Below the pieces are notes generated by a model. That model made no database searches. It was given only the letters and a program-made list of their open reading frames with translations, and was not told the DNA's origin. A DNA stretch of 64,000 bases from Orobanche coerulescens (lineage: Eukaryota; Streptophyta; Magnoliopsida; Lamiales; Orobanchaceae), in the NCBI GenBank assembly GCA_033398695.1, contig CM065804.1:13067001-13131000 (forward strand), read 5' to 3'. Both the position numbers and the translations under genes were made by a program. Each line of letters starts with the position of its first letter. Position 1 is the first letter of the stretch. Below, piece by piece: positions 35,463 to 47,456 of the stretch.

Positions 35463-35849
35463 GTTGTCTCGGTTAGCTTTGACCTAGAGCATTGTATTGT
35501 TTTACTTTTATTGTTTATTTTATCCTATTGTCTTTGCGTGTGGTGTATTTTTGACAGGGAGCTGTGCGCTGAGCCAACCTCTCTTCTGTTAGAGCAACGC
35601 TCATCGGGAGTGAAGTAGCCAAATTCCGCTTAGGTAAGTCCCATATGGAATAAGCCATGGGCTCAGGTATGGTATCGAGCTTTTTAGAAGCATTTTTTAC
35701 CACTCTATATTCTGCTGTGCACTAAGCTGGGGGTCTTCATGGAAACAACCTCCCTACCGTAATAAGTAGGGGCATGGTCTGCGTACATCTTACCCTCCCC
35801 AGACCCTGCTCTAAGCGGGATATACTGGGTATGTTTGGTTTGGTTTGGT
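35463..35849 (+). mobile_element. RTE-type LINE or SINE 3' end
   Basis: Sequence not present in copy 1. It closes with GGTCTGCGTACATCTTACCC, a CCCCAGACCC block, GCGGGATATACTGGGTATG and then a (GGTTT)n tail at about 35830-35849. This tail is typical of plant RTE-clade LINEs and the SINEs that share their 3' ends. No RT motif is seen, so it is a 5'-truncated LINE or a SINE. About 48 bp of the Helitron were lost at the site. Confidence 0.6.
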
Positions 35850-37329
35850 TTACTTTTAAAATCAACTATATATTTTTGAAAGTTTTGAATTTAATTTTGT
35901 ATTTTAAATTATATCCAAATAATTTATATATTTTTTTTTCAAATATAAGGATTAAATTACCTCTTTTTTGGCCATATACAGAAACCGTTAAATACTTAAC
36001 GATTTGGATCATTTTGGCAAAAAAGGACCAAAAAAACGTTGAACTAAAATTTTATCAAATACAGTTTAACACAATCAGATATGAATTGAGGTTTTTTCTA
36101 AGATGAGTTTCCGAAACTACTAAAAGTGCCCAACTATTTATGTGTTCTCATGAATGTGAAATGTGCCAACTTTAATACTTCTATATATTAAGTTGAATGT
36201 TTGAAAATAATATCATATAAAAATGATATAAAGTTTCAAATGAACCAAATGTCACTTATGTTTTTTGTAATACAAGTTTCACAAATTACTAAAAATACTC
36301 TAATTATTTTTCTCTTCAGTAAAATTTATTGAATTTAGTACTCTTAATTATGAAGTTCAATGCCTGAAAAGTACCCTATAACTTTTTCCGGCTCATCTTA
36401 TATTACAAACAAAATTGGACAGTTTTTTACTTTTAAAAAATGGGGATAATTTTAATTAGGCTATGATGTGGATATAGTTTTCTTAGTTAACCTCGCGATT
36501 AGTATATTTACAATAAGTCGTTCAAGTAATTCACTTATATATATACTACGCTGCTTCTTTTTTGTTTTTTTGCAACTTGGGAAGTACTTAATTTTAAGTT
36601 ATAAGTCATAATCTCCTTACTTTGTATTCCCAAATCTATTTTAAAATGAATATACATATAGTTTCACTTCAATCAAACGAGATTTTTTGTAATATAAGTA
36701 TCAGAAATTAATAATAGTACTTCAACTGTTTTTCTATTTTTTAATGTAAAATGGGTAGACTTTAATACTCTTAAATATAAAGCTAGATGTTTGAAAAATA
36801 TCATATAAGCATAAATAGGCCGTTTCACTTCAATTAAATCAATTGAGTTTTTATTTTGTAATTTTTTAAAATTTTAAGGTCATTTTTAATTAGGACAAAA
36901 TTCTGATGTATATTTTTTTAACTTATCCAAGTTATTCTTATATTATAATTGTTAAATACCAATTGTAATTTTAAGTCTAGGACTTGGATGTAGTTTTCTA
37001 AATTAACGGGTATATTTATAATAGTTCATACAAGTAATTAAATTATATATACTACTATTATGTTTTTTTTTATTGAAATTTGATAAGTGCTTAATTTTAA
37101 GCTATAAGTCAAAATCTCTTATATATTTCCAAAAGTTTTTTTTATTTTAAATATTATTAGAATTATCCTTGCCATAATTATTTAGTATAATTGTACATAT
37201 GAAGTTGTACCAAAGAACAATGCATATATTGGTTATTCAAGTATAAGCTCTTCTTCACTTGGGCATCAATGCAAACTCGCAATTATGAGATTAATTATTG
37301 GACAAACAATGTCATCTCATCATCTACAA
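35850..37329 (+). repeat. Helitron copy 2, non-coding middle part
   Basis: Collinear with 331-1811, with few substitutions and single-base indels. AT-rich, no genes. Confidence 0.8.
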
Positions 37330-38036
37330 GAAATTAAGGACTTCTCCGAATGAATCCTCAAAATTGTAAATGGTGAGCTGGGTGAAGAAGTCGATAGAGA
37401 AACCTTGATTGATATTCTTGATATTTACTAATCCGGAATGCCGATGATCATATTGCAGCCATTGTTGAAAGCACTATCATTCACTTAAAAGTAACTTTTC
37501 ATAAAGTAATTTTTTGAAGAAAGAGCAACCATGGCGCCAATAAACGACGTTGTAGAGATAGTAAATGATTACGTGATGTCTATAATTTCAAAAGACAAAC
37601 GGATATATCACATTGTGGAGATAGTAAACGATTACGTAATGTCTATAATTTCAAAAGACAAGCGGATATATCGCAGTTCTGATAATATATGCAAAATTTC
37701 CGCCCTCTAAAAGTTAAAATCAAGTATATCCAATGATTTTTTTTTGAATAGTATCAAGTGTTCTCGAATTCCAAATCACATCTTAAAATCGTAAGTTAGA
37801 GTTTCAATTATGCTAATTCAAAATATGGATCAATCATCAGAATTATGCAATGTCACATCATTAATAATTATCCAAACCCGTAACCATATTATTGAACAAA
37901 AAAATTCGGGGAATAATTCTGAGAGTAAAGTATTTATTCCACAATTGATATTAAGCCTCTTAGATATTAGATTACCATTTAAATTTCAAATACGCCAGTT
38001 CCCACTTATTATGAGTTTTACCATGACTATATTTAG
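37330..38036 (+). pseudogene. Helitron helicase relic, copy 2, 5' part
   Basis: Same broken helicase as 1812-2516, with the same early stops and the same 63-bp in-frame duplication. The reading frame at 37810 (MLIQNMDQSSELCNVTS) runs into the LTR of element E at 38037. The gene continues at 49694-49868, so E inserted within the last conserved helicase block. Confidence 0.75.
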
Positions 38037-38187
38037 TGTAATACCCGAGATTTCTGCTATGTATTTGGAACTTGTGATATTGTAATTGTTGCATTTTGAT
38101 CTGAGCATTATTCTCCGTATTTCATAATCCGGTGTTGTTAAGTGTATGATTTCATGAGTGTGACTTAAATTTGTGATTCTGCGCATA

Positions 38188-38516
38188 TAGCGCACGCTAT
38201 CGATTAAGTGTAGTGTACGCTAACTTGGATCCATAGCGCACGCTGTGAAGGAACCTTAGCACACGCTATACGGGGTCAATATGATGGAGACGTGTGGTAG
38301 GTGAGATCAGGCCGGGGATCTTGGTCGGATTGTGTCGGGATGAACCTGGACGGCTTTCGGGAAAAAGCCAAGTCAACGCGTTAGCGCACGCTACTCATAT
38401 GAGGATAGCGCACGCTAAAGGCTGAGTACAGTGAAATCAGTAACGTTTCAAATAGCCGTTAGCGCACGCTATCAATATGGACTAGCGCGTGCTAATAACC
38501 ATTTTCTATATATAAG
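38188..38516 (+). promoter_or_regulatory. element E palindrome array and TATA box
   Basis: Eight copies of TAGCGCACGCTA and variants at 38188, 38211, 38234, 38257, 38382, 38406, 38460 and 38483. The first four are spaced exactly 23 bp apart. TATATATAAG follows at 38507-38516, 12 bp after the last copy. Transcription probably starts about 30 bp further on. The 3' LTR equivalent is 47608-47936. Confidence 0.75.
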
Positions 38517-39215
38517 ACAACATCCTTTTTCATATTTTCAGACTTTTCACTCCCCCATCTGAATTCTTGAACTTAGAAAGTCACTCTCTTCATCCTAAAC
38601 ACTTCTTGCCGGCATCCTAGCTCGTGTTGAAGATTGTAGATCATTGGGGATTGGTGTTCAAGCCTTCGGCGTTGGATTGCTTCGAATTTCCTCCTTGTTC
38701 TTCACTACTTTGAGGTAGGTGATTCTTCACCAATATTAGTAGTATTCTGAAGGACGTTTTTGATCATGTTTTGGGATTTACCTAGTCAGTCAGATTCATA
38801 AGTAGTAGAACATCATGTGTTAGAAGGATATTTTTGACGTTTCGGCACTTATTCATCGTATGATCCATTGAACCTTTTTAGTATGTGGACTCCTAAGCAT
38901 ATTCATGTATCTTCAAACCCGATCATGACCAGTGTATGGAGATTACCTAGTTCTTATGTTTTACGTAAGGGATCATATGTTTTGGGACTTGGAATGAATT
39001 GAACTTAGGATATTTTCTTGAAGATCAAGATGAATTATGGTGGAGTAATGATGATACGTATCCTTGTGTCTCGTAGTCATTTAATCCATAAAGATCTTTC
39101 ATAAACCGTATGAGCATGATATGCACGGAGTTGGCATGTATTAACACTGAGGATTTCATGAGTTTTCATCACCTTTAGCTCAAGTTTTTACCCAGTAGTG
39201 ACTGCCATGCACGAT

Positions 39216-39429
39216 TAGCGCACACTAAGAGGTATATATTAACGTGCGCTATCGGGAATGAGTAATGTACGCTACGTTGGATACGTAACTTACATTATAT
39301 CATCAGGCAGGGCAGTCGGCTGTTCAGAGAAGACTGTCAGTACACAGCTAGCACACGCTAAACCTGGTCATTTGTGTACGTTAACGGGCAGGCTTAGCGC
39401 ACGTTACGTAGAGTACGTAGCGCGCGCTA
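39216..39429 (+). repeat. element E second palindrome cluster
   Basis: Six more relatives of TAGCGCACGCTA downstream of the TATA box, at 39216, 39240, 39263, 39349, 39395 and 39418. The first three are again 23-24 bp apart. Most of the cluster is deleted or altered in the 3' LTR (48630-48780). Confidence 0.7.
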
Positions 39430-39810
39430 AGTAGTTCATACAGAATTCATTTTTTTTAGAGCTTGCGGCCGTAAACCGGATTGTTAGACGTTCGTACAAC
39501 TTGAGAGGAATTCTTTATTGTTTCTTAGGTCCGAGCCTTTCATAGGGGACGATCGAGGGGCGGTGACATACGGACGCGTGTCATTTGTTGGAGTATTTCC
39601 ATTCTTGCCATTTTCGAGGCAAGTATCATATGTTGAGTTTAATTTATATTGGAACTTTGATCATGCTTATGGTTTTGTTCATGTTGTCGAATATGAGATG
39701 TATTTCTATAATTTATCGTGGTATTCGTTGTTAATCATTCGTATTGATGAACATATTGAAATGCATATATGTATGCATAATTGATTGGTTTATGGTATAA
39801 ATGATCCGAG

Positions 39811-39980
39811 GGGATCATGAGGATCTATGCTGAGGGCGCTGGATCGAATGTCCACCATGCGTTGGTCCGACGGGATCATCATGGGGATCTATGCTGAGGG
39901 CGCTGGATCGCTGGATGGGTTTTCCACCATGCGTTGGTCCGACGGGATCATCATGGGGATCTATACCAAGAAGCTGGATC
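39811..39980 (+). repeat. element E LTR minisatellite
   Basis: Nearly three units of about 61-72 bp with GGGATCATCATGGGGATCTA, GAGGGCGCTGGATCG and CCATGCGTTGGTCCGACGG. It is also at 49029-49205 in the 3' LTR. Confidence 0.85.
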
Positions 39981-40099
39981 ATTTGGATTACCTGTATTGT
40001 GTTGATGGAGTCGTGAGGATTCACATCGTTGGATTAGATGACGGAAGTCCGTTTGCATGTTTTATGATGCTGATGATTTATGTATTATGATACTTGTAC

Positions 40100-40128
40100 T
40101 AGCATTGTTTTGCTAATCCCTTCGGGGG
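40100..40128 (+). other. double stem-loop of element E
   Basis: TAGCA...TGCTA, then CCC-TTCG-GGG. In the 3' LTR (49328-49356) the second stem is CCCC-TTCG-GGGG, a UUCG-type tetraloop in RNA. Confidence 0.6.
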
Positions 40129-40466
40129 TGGACATTGTTTTGATGTTCGGGTAGCCGAGGAGCGGGGAAGCAACCACGATGCAAACGGAGACGATGAAAT
40201 GGCTCAGTGATGTGGTTGATGTTTATTGTTATTGTGATTTGTCTTCTTGGTTCATTTAGTACTCGAGTACGTATGTTTTAATAATGTCATTTTCGATATG
40301 GTTGTATAAGTTAACTCATTCGATCAGTTGAATCAATTCTGTATTTTGAACTTCAGTTGTACGGTTGGATCATATTTGCGTTTCTTTTAAATTAGCCTTG
40401 TAAATCCTTACTTAAAGGGTTTACGGCGCTGTAATTATTCCGAATATCTCGGGATGTTACAGAATA

Positions 40467-40479
40467 TGGTATCGGAGCT
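40467..40479 (+). other. element E primer-binding site
   Basis: TGGTATCGGAGCT, five bases after the 5' LTR. It is complementary to initiator tRNA-Met. Confidence 0.85.
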
Positions 40480-40702
40480 AAGATTCATGGATATCTTGGC
40501 AGTCGGGTTAGTTGGGTCTGTTTACGTTATTTGATTATTGGTCGGTTGTAACATCACTGCTGAGCCAGCATCGTCGTGTGGACCGTGGTTGTAAGTTTCC
40601 TAATCTCAAATACTACCGTTTTATTTAATTCATGTTTTGTAAACATTGATGGACTTCCTTTTAGAAAGTTTGCCCTGGATATTGAGTATTTGTGTTTACA
40701 GT

Positions 40703-41900
40703 ATGTTGAGAGGAGGTCGTGGAAACGGACGCGGTCGTGGACGCGGACGTGGAAATGCGAGACAAGAAGATTCGGTGTCTACCCCAGAAATAACCGCTAG
40801 TCGAACGGATTCCCATTCTGGAGGACAACAGGGATCAGCAAATAATAATGCAGATCCTAATGTGCCGGGAGTGCTTCAGCAGGTGGTTGCTCACATAAAC
40901 CAGTTTGCTCAAGTTGTGGATCGCATGCAGACAACGATGGGACAGCAGCATAACGTGGATAATCGGGGAGATAAATGGCTTACTGAGGTGATCAAATGGC
41001 ATCCTACGAAATTTGATGGTTCGGCTGAGACGCTTTCTTGGGATCACTGGCAGAAGGAATTAGAGAAGATTTTTGCAGGGATTAACTGTCCCAACGATAG
41101 AAAGGTTCCAGTCGCCCAGTATCTTCTGACAGGGGAGGCTTTCGACTGGTGGGAGGCCATTCGACCTGAGGAGAATAATGTTGACTGGACGGAATTCAAA
41201 TTAATGATGGAAGCGCAGTATTGTCCTCGCCTAGTTAGAGAGGCCCGAGTCCGGGAGTTTTTCTCACCACAAAATTCAGAAGCATCTGTGACGGACGTGA
41301 TTAAGACTTTTAATCACCAGCTGACTTATGTGCGCCACTTGGTCAGAACCGAGGGGGAGAGGATTTTTCATTTCGACATGCGAATGAAGCCGGAAATTCA
41401 GCAATATATGTCCGGATTTGAATGTACCACCTTGCGGCAAGATGCTCGGGACAAGGCGCCTATGATATGAAAGAGGCGCGGAGAGAAATCAACGGAAGCA
41501 AAGAAGCAGAAAGTGGCTGGCAACTTCACGGAGAATAAGAGTAGTGGGCCTCGCAGGGGCCAGTCCTCTTTTCATTCATCCAGGAGGCCTCCGCATCCGT
41601 CTCGAGGTGGAAAGAAGTTCCGGGCAGCACCAACCGTTTCAGATGCAGGGAGGAAATGTTACAACTGTGGCAAAGCGGGGCATGTTCGACGTGACTGTTT
41701 CGCGCCTACTGTGACCTGTTTCGAGTGTGGACAGAAAGGGCATCGCGCAACATTTTGTGGGAATGCGACCCGATCTTTTGGTACTCGCACTCCTGTACCG
41801 GTTCCGAAGGACACTAGTGTAAACCAGACGCAGCAAAGCGGTTTCCCGCAGCAGAATGTTGGGAAAAGAGAGGCATCCAGCGCTAGGTCCGTTCCTCCGC
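40703..41900 (+). pseudogene. gag: element E gag, one in-frame stop
   Basis: The start was taken at MLRGGRGNGRGRGRG (40703), matching the RG-rich start of the C gag, although the frame is open from 40646. The capsid domain shows KFDGSAETLSWDHWQKELEK, VPVAQYLLTGEAFDWWEA and YCPRLVREARVREFFS. A TGA at 41468-41470 interrupts it. The same frame resumes and carries two CCHC zinc knuckles at 41657-41698 ([14 protein letters not shown]) and 41716-41758 ([14 protein letters not shown]), which would bind element RNA. The frame continues into protease without a shift, as usual for a Gag-Pol fusion. The end coordinate is a domain estimate. Confidence 0.85.
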
Positions 41901-43920
41901 GTATTTATGAGATGAAGAAGGACGATCAGAACACAGCTGTTGCATCAGGTACGATGAAGATCCTTTTGCAACCAGTTAGTGTCTTATTCGATTTGGGAGC
42001 TACGCATTCTTTTATATCTTTGAAATGTGTTAATCGTTTGAAAATCTCGTGCTTGTATAATTGTGAACCTTATGTTGTGGGATTACCGAGCGGAGAGAAA
42101 ATTGTGGGAACCCTAGAAGCTAGAGATTTTCCAGTGTCTATAGGAGGGAGAGATTGGCCATCGAATCTTATTGTAGTTGACATCTACGGTGACGATTTAA
42201 TTCTCGGAGACGATTGGCTCAACCGTTATGGAGCTATTCTGAATTACCGAAAGAGAGTCATTTCTATCGTTGCGGATGACGGATTTGAACACTTATTCCA
42301 AGGATGGAGAACGGGAAGCTCGGGAAAATTGATCAAAGCAATGAAAGTCGTGAAATTACTGAAGCAGGGATGTCATGGACTTTGGTGCTATGCCATGAGG
42401 AAAGAGGAAGGAGTAGAGCTCTCGTCTATTTCAGTTGTGAATAAGTTCTCAGATGTATTTTCTGACGAACTACCTGGGTTACCTCCGCAGAGAGAAGTGG
42501 AGTTCACTATCGAATTAGAGACTGGAGCAGCTCCTATTTCCAGAGCACCATACCGCATGGCGCCAACCGAGATGTATGAACTCAAGAAGCAACTGGAGGA
42601 ATTATTACAGAAGGATTATATTCAACCTAGCGTTTCTCCTTGGGGAGCGCCCGTTCTCTTTGTCTGGAAGAAAGACGGATCCCTCCGACTGTGTATTGAT
42701 TACAGGGAGCTCAACAAGATGACGATCAAGAATAAGTACCCTATACATCGGATCGACGACTTGTTTGATCAACTGCAAGGGGCAAGGGTATTCTCGAAGA
42801 TTGACTTGCGATCAGGATACCATCAATTGAGAATTAAGGAATCAGATATACCAAAGTCTGCTTTCAGGTCCCGGTACGGGCATTATGAATTTGTAGTGAT
42901 GCCATTTGGACTTACCAATGCTCCTGCGGTATTCATGCAATTGATGGATCGGGTATTCTTACAATACTTAGATAAATTTGTGGTCGTCTTCATTGATGAC
43001 ATCTGGATATATTCGAAGGACGCAGAGGAGCATGCCGAACATCTGCGTGTGGTTTTGAGCACCTTGAGGAAGGAACAACTGTATGCAAAGCTTTCCAAAT
43101 GCGAGTTCTGGCTTAGGGAGGTAACTTTCCTTGGGCATGTGATATCAGCTGACGGAGTTCAGGTGGACCCGAAGAAAGTCGAAGCAATCTTGGAATGGGA
43201 AGCTCCTAATAACGTGAAAGAAGTCCAGAGTTTCTTAGGACTTGCTGGATATTATCGCCGCTTTGTAGAGGGATTTTCCAAAATTGATCGTCCGCTCACT
43301 TAGCTGTTACAGAAAACTTAAAAGTTTATGTGGGATGAGAAATGCCACGCTGGTTTTGATGAACTTAAGAAGAGACCGACGACAACACCTATATTAGCGT
43401 TACAAGATGGGACTGATGGATTCATGGTATATAGCGACGCTTCAAATCAGGGTCTGGGATGTGTGTTGATGCAAAAGGATAAGGTGATTGCCTATGCTTC
43501 TCGGCAATTGAAACCGTACGAGGTTAATTACCCGACTCATGATCTGGAGCTAGCAGCTGTAGTCTTTGCATTGAAAATTTGGAGACATTATTTGTACGGC
43601 ACTCATTGTCAGATCTTTACAGATCATAAGAGCCTCAAGTACATTTTCAGTCAGAAAGAATTAAACATGAGGCAGAGAAGGTGGCTGGAATTGATCAAGG
43701 ATTACGACTTGGAGATTCTCTATCATCCGGGGAAAGCAAACGTAGTAGACGATGCATTGAGCCGTAAACTTGTTTCTCTTCGAGTGTTGAAAGCACTTAC
43801 ATCCCAAACCAGCATTTAGCGGGAACTGATCCGCGAAGGGATTGAAGTATGGGCACCAGGAATCCAAGGGCAACTATATGTGATGGAACTGACTTCATCA
43901 CTAGTCGAGGAGATCAAATC
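41901..43920 (+). pseudogene. pol: element E pol, N-terminal part: protease, RT, RNase H
   Basis: Protease at about 41981 reads FDLGATHSF, where the family has D-S-G at the active site; here serine is replaced by leucine (codon TTG at 41993-41995). RT follows with [20 protein letters not shown], the YHQLRI and MPFGLTNAP blocks and the catalytic FIDD at 42989-43000. Stops TAG at 43301-43303 and TAA at 43319-43321 separate RT from RNase H ([46 protein letters not shown]). A further TAG lies at 43817-43819. The frame is unchanged throughout. The coding sequence is cut at 43921 by solo LTR F and resumes at 46011. RT and RNase H would copy RNA into DNA. The stops and the protease change make it inactive. 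Confidence 0.9.
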
Positions 43921-44327
43921 TGTAACACCCCCAAGATATTCGAGGTGTATTACAGCGCCGTGGACCCCTACATGGGACCCACCATGCTAACACAAGAAAA
44001 CACCACTCGACTAACCGCCTCGGTTAGCAAGGAAACAATTGTTAACAATAAGAACATAAAACAACACGTCCGGTACAACCGGCATAATAAACATCAACCG
44101 ACAAATACAGTAACTCCAACGAATACCAATCACAATCCGAAAGGAAAAACCTAAGTACTCGCGAGTACAATCTATAAGTTTACAATTTGGAAAACATCCA
44201 CATCAAAAGAGACAGTAGGAAATAACAAGACTCAATTACACATGTCAACAACCTTGGCCGACATCCTCGTACCATCGCAGCGCCCGCTCGTGCAGTGAAC
44301 ATAACACGAAATCCATAACAAGAATTT

Positions 44328-44364
44328 CCCGACAACGGGTCCCGGAGGGTTAGCAATTACGCTA
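44328..44364 (-). other. double stem-loop of solo LTR F
   Basis: Minus strand: TAGCGTAATTGCTA (4-bp stem), then CCC-TCC-GGG and CCCG-TTGT-CGGG. It is shorter than in other families but in the same position relative to the LTR end. Confidence 0.45.
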
Positions 44365-44461
44365 GTACAATTAATCAAGGCTTACCTATCGATTAGACAT
44401 TTCATAGTACATGCACCAATATCAATTTCAAAAGTCAAAACCAGACATGTCTTTTAGGAAA

Positions 44462-44700
44462 ATATACGATCACAATTAGCCTTGAGAACAGGGCGGCAGC
44501 ATACATTCTCACTCGAGGCCTCGCAGGGACCCTCCCGAGTTGGCTACAATTTCAGAAAAACAAAACCTCGCACACGCTATGCCGTGAGAACAGGGCGGCA
44601 GCATACATTCTCACTCGAGGCCTCACAGGGACCCTCCCGAGTTGGCTAGCGGTACGAAAACTCGTGAAATCCAGGGCGGCAGCATAGATTTCCCTCCTTG
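44462..44700. repeat. solo LTR F minisatellite
   Basis: Two long units of about 110 bp (starting near 44482 and 44586) and a partial third, with GAACAGGGCGGCAGCATACA, TTCTCACTCGAGGCCTC and GGGACCCTCCCGAGTTGGC. Confidence 0.85.
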
Positions 44701-45321
44701 ACCCCGTCGGGCCAACACAGAGTTACACACAAGTAATATACATCACCATTTCATGTTAAGCTTAAAGGTTTCCAAAAATACTTGCCTTGAATTATTGACG
44801 ACGCAACGAACGGAAAGGAAAGTCACCGACGAACGCTAGGAACCAATGAAACCGAACCTAACGATTCGAAGAATACAATCACAACCATTTCTAAATGAAT
44901 ACGGAATTGGAATACACCCGAAAACCCGCCTACGATTCATGTATATTCGTATATAAACAACAACGAGGGCGGACCACAACCAAACCCTCTCGATTCCGTA
45001 AAAACCACGAAATATACCATGAATCCGTAGGGAAACTAAGAATACCAACAAGATTAATCATATTCATCATGAATTAATCGACAAAACGGAACGAATCGGA
45101 CAAAAACGTGAAAACCCCCAATTTTACCAAAAGTAGGGTTCTAAAGATCTAACCTTGATTCGCTGGATCAAGGGACGATATCGGAAGAATGATTGATGAT
45201 ATAACCCAAAGAACTCCATGGATATGTTGTTAAACAACATGGCTTCAAGCTTAGAACACGCCCAGATGCGGAAGAGGAGAAGAAGAAGGTGAAGAATGGC
45301 GAGAAAAACGTCTGAAGGGCC

Positions 45322-45636
45322 TTTTATAGGCTGACTGACTCGACCGTGTCCGCCTGACACGGTCGCGGCGCGCAGCTGGTTGGCAGGGACTCGACCGTGC
45401 CCTGCTTGACACGGTCGCGGCGCGAAGGGGCCTACCGATAGCGACCTGTCCGCGGCGCTCGGCATTGACTCGACCGTGTCCTGGAACACGGTCGGGCCTC
45501 TGGGCAGTCGGTTCTGGCTTATCCGGAAGGGTTCGACTCGGCCGTGCCAGACGACACGGTCGGGTCCTGAGGCAGAGTCTTCGGCATTTCCGGACGAGTA
45601 CGGCACGGGCCGTGTCGGACGACACGGCCGAGTTCG
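45322..45636 (-). promoter_or_regulatory. solo LTR F inverted-repeat array and TATA box
   Basis: Minus-strand TATAAAA (45328-45322). Upstream on that strand lie five units of paired arms CGACCGTGTC / GACACGGTCG and variants between 45339 and 45636. In these units the arms are separated by a short spacer instead of abutting. Confidence 0.65.
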
Positions 45637-46010
45637 GTCGGCAGTGATCGGCCAAAAATTGAAAAAATGAGCGGGTGAGCTAAAACGACCATAACTCTCT
45701 CGTCCGGACTCCGATTGACTCATCGTTTGAACCATTGGAAAGCTAACTCGATGTTCTATAATATTGCAAAGATTTAGAATTTTTGGAGTTTCCAAGAATT
45801 AATGGTGACTTTACAAAGTCGAACTCCCACGTGAAAAAGTCGATTAAGGACACGGAACTCAACAAAACGACATCGAAACGAACTCGGATGACAAAAAGTG
45901 CAGAATTAATCATTCTCGGAATGACGAAACGGTCATGATAGAGTTTTCAAAACGAACTTCCTCCGAAAAAAAAAATTACCGAAATTCGAAATTGCGGATA
46001 TTACAAAATC

Positions 46011-47421
46011 TAAGCAGTTGAACGATTCTCTGATCCTTCGGTTATGTAATGAAGTAAAGAAAGGAAAATCCCCAGGATTCGTGATACAAGATGATGGAGT
46101 TCTGAGATTTCAGAGGCGACTTTGCGTTCCCGATAATGAGGAATTGAGACGGACAATTCTGAAGGAAGCTCAGAGCGCGCCCTATTCTATTCACCCGGGC
46201 AGCAGTAAAATGTATAAGGATCTTAAACAAAACTTCTAGTGGGGGAATATGAAGAAGGACGTAGCAGAGTACGTTTCGAAGTGTTTGACTTGTCAGCAGG
46301 TTAAGATTGAGCATCAGCGACCTGCCGGAATGTTAAAGCCGCTTCCGATCCCTGAATGGAAGTGGGAGGATATCTCGATGGATTTCATCACCAATATGCC
46401 AAGAACCAAAACGGGAATGAACATGATTTGGGTTATAGTTGATCGACTAACCAAGTCGGCTCATTTCCTAGGAATTAAAGATACATGGGGACCCGAGAGA
46501 TTGGCGCGAGTATTTATTGCGGAGATAGTCAGATTGCATGGGATGCCGAAGACCATTATTTCAGATCGAGATGGTCGCTTCGTGTCGCACTTCTGGAAGG
46601 CAGTTCATAGGGCTTTGGGGACTGAGCTCAACTTTAGCACGGCTTATCATCCCCAAACGGACGGTCAGTCCGAAAGGACTATACAAACAGTAGAAGACAT
46701 GCTTAGAGCTCGTGCTTTGGATTGGTCAACTGATTGGGAAGTTCATTTGCCATTGATTGAATTCACCTACAATAATAGTTGGCATGCTTCTATTAAGATG
46801 GCACCATTTGAATCTTTGTACGGGAGAAGATGTCGATCACCCCTGTGCTGGGATGATTCTTCGGACTTGATCGGGACGGAACCGGAATTGATAATTCAGA
46901 CTCAAGAGAAGATAGCTTTGATTCGGGAAAGACTGTTGACTGCCCAGATTCGACAGAAGTCTTATGCAGATGTACGTCGTCACCCTCTAAAGTTCGACAT
47001 TGGGGACCACGTACTATTGAAGGTGTCTCCTACACGAGGAATTTTCCATTTTGGGAGGAAAGGCAAGCTAAGTCCGAGGTATATCGGACCATTTGAGATC
47101 CTCGAAAGAGTTGGGGATTTAGCATACAGGTTGGCCTTACCGCCATCGCTGAGTCACGTTCACAATGTGTTTCACGTATCCCAATTGCGGAAGTATGTAC
47201 CAGACCCCAGTCACGTCATTGATTTCGACGAGATCGAGATAGCTAATGACGGTACCTTCGAAGAGAGACCCATCAAGATACTTGAGAGTCGGATCAAACA
47301 ATTGAGGAATAAACCAATACACTTGGTTAAAGTGCAATGGTCACGACACGGAGTTGAAGAGGCCAGTTGGGAAATGGAGGACAGTATGAAGACTAGATAT
47401 CCAGAGTTGTTTTCATCTTAA
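46011..47421 (+). pseudogene. pol: element E pol, integrase and chromodomain part
   Basis: Continuation of pol after solo LTR F. The integrase zinc region (HPGSSKMYKDLK, then CLTCQQVK) is split by TAG at 46237-46239. The catalytic core follows with D in SMDFITNMP, D in IISDRDGRF and E in GQSERTIQTVEDM. The C-terminus has the GPF motif (SPRYIGPFEILERVGD) and HNVFHVSQLRKYVPDPSHV. It ends with a chromodomain-like tail (PIHLVKVQWSRHGVEEASWE) and TAA at 47419-47421. Chromodomains steer integration to heterochromatin in chromoviruses, and the layout fits the Tekay/Del clade. From 46249 the frame is open for 390 codons. Confidence 0.9.
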
Positions 47422-47456
47422 GTTTCGGGACGAAACTTCTTTTTAGGGAGGAAAGA
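47422..47456 (+). other. element E hairpin and polypurine tract
   Basis: AAGTTTCGGGACGAAACTT at about 47420-47438 overlaps the pol stop. The tract AGGGAGGAAAGA (47445-47456) abuts the 3' LTR. Confidence 0.8.

Larger units (their letters stand above)
38037..40461 (+). repeat. element E 5' LTR
   Basis: 2425 bp, TGTAATACCC to GGATGTTACA. Longer than the 3' LTR by 193 bp, mainly because of a loss in the 3' LTR near 48715-48787. Confidence 0.95.
43921..46005 (-). mobile_element. solo LTR F inside element E pol
   Basis: 2085 bp, TGTAACACCC to GCGGATATTACA, in target duplication AAATC (43916-43920, 46006-46010). No interior and no second LTR. Pol homology continues without loss across it, which fixes the boundaries. 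Reading frames inside are not genes. Confidence 0.9.

Noticed and set aside
38188..38494. Regularly spaced short repeats that could suggest a CRISPR array
   Set aside because: Repeats are 12-bp palindromes inside a plant retrotransposon LTR, with uneven spacing beyond the first four and no cas genes.
45124..45795. 223-codon minus-strand frame in solo LTR F
   Set aside because: It spans the GC-rich inverted-repeat array and TATA box; the open frame is a by-product of stop-poor GC sequence.
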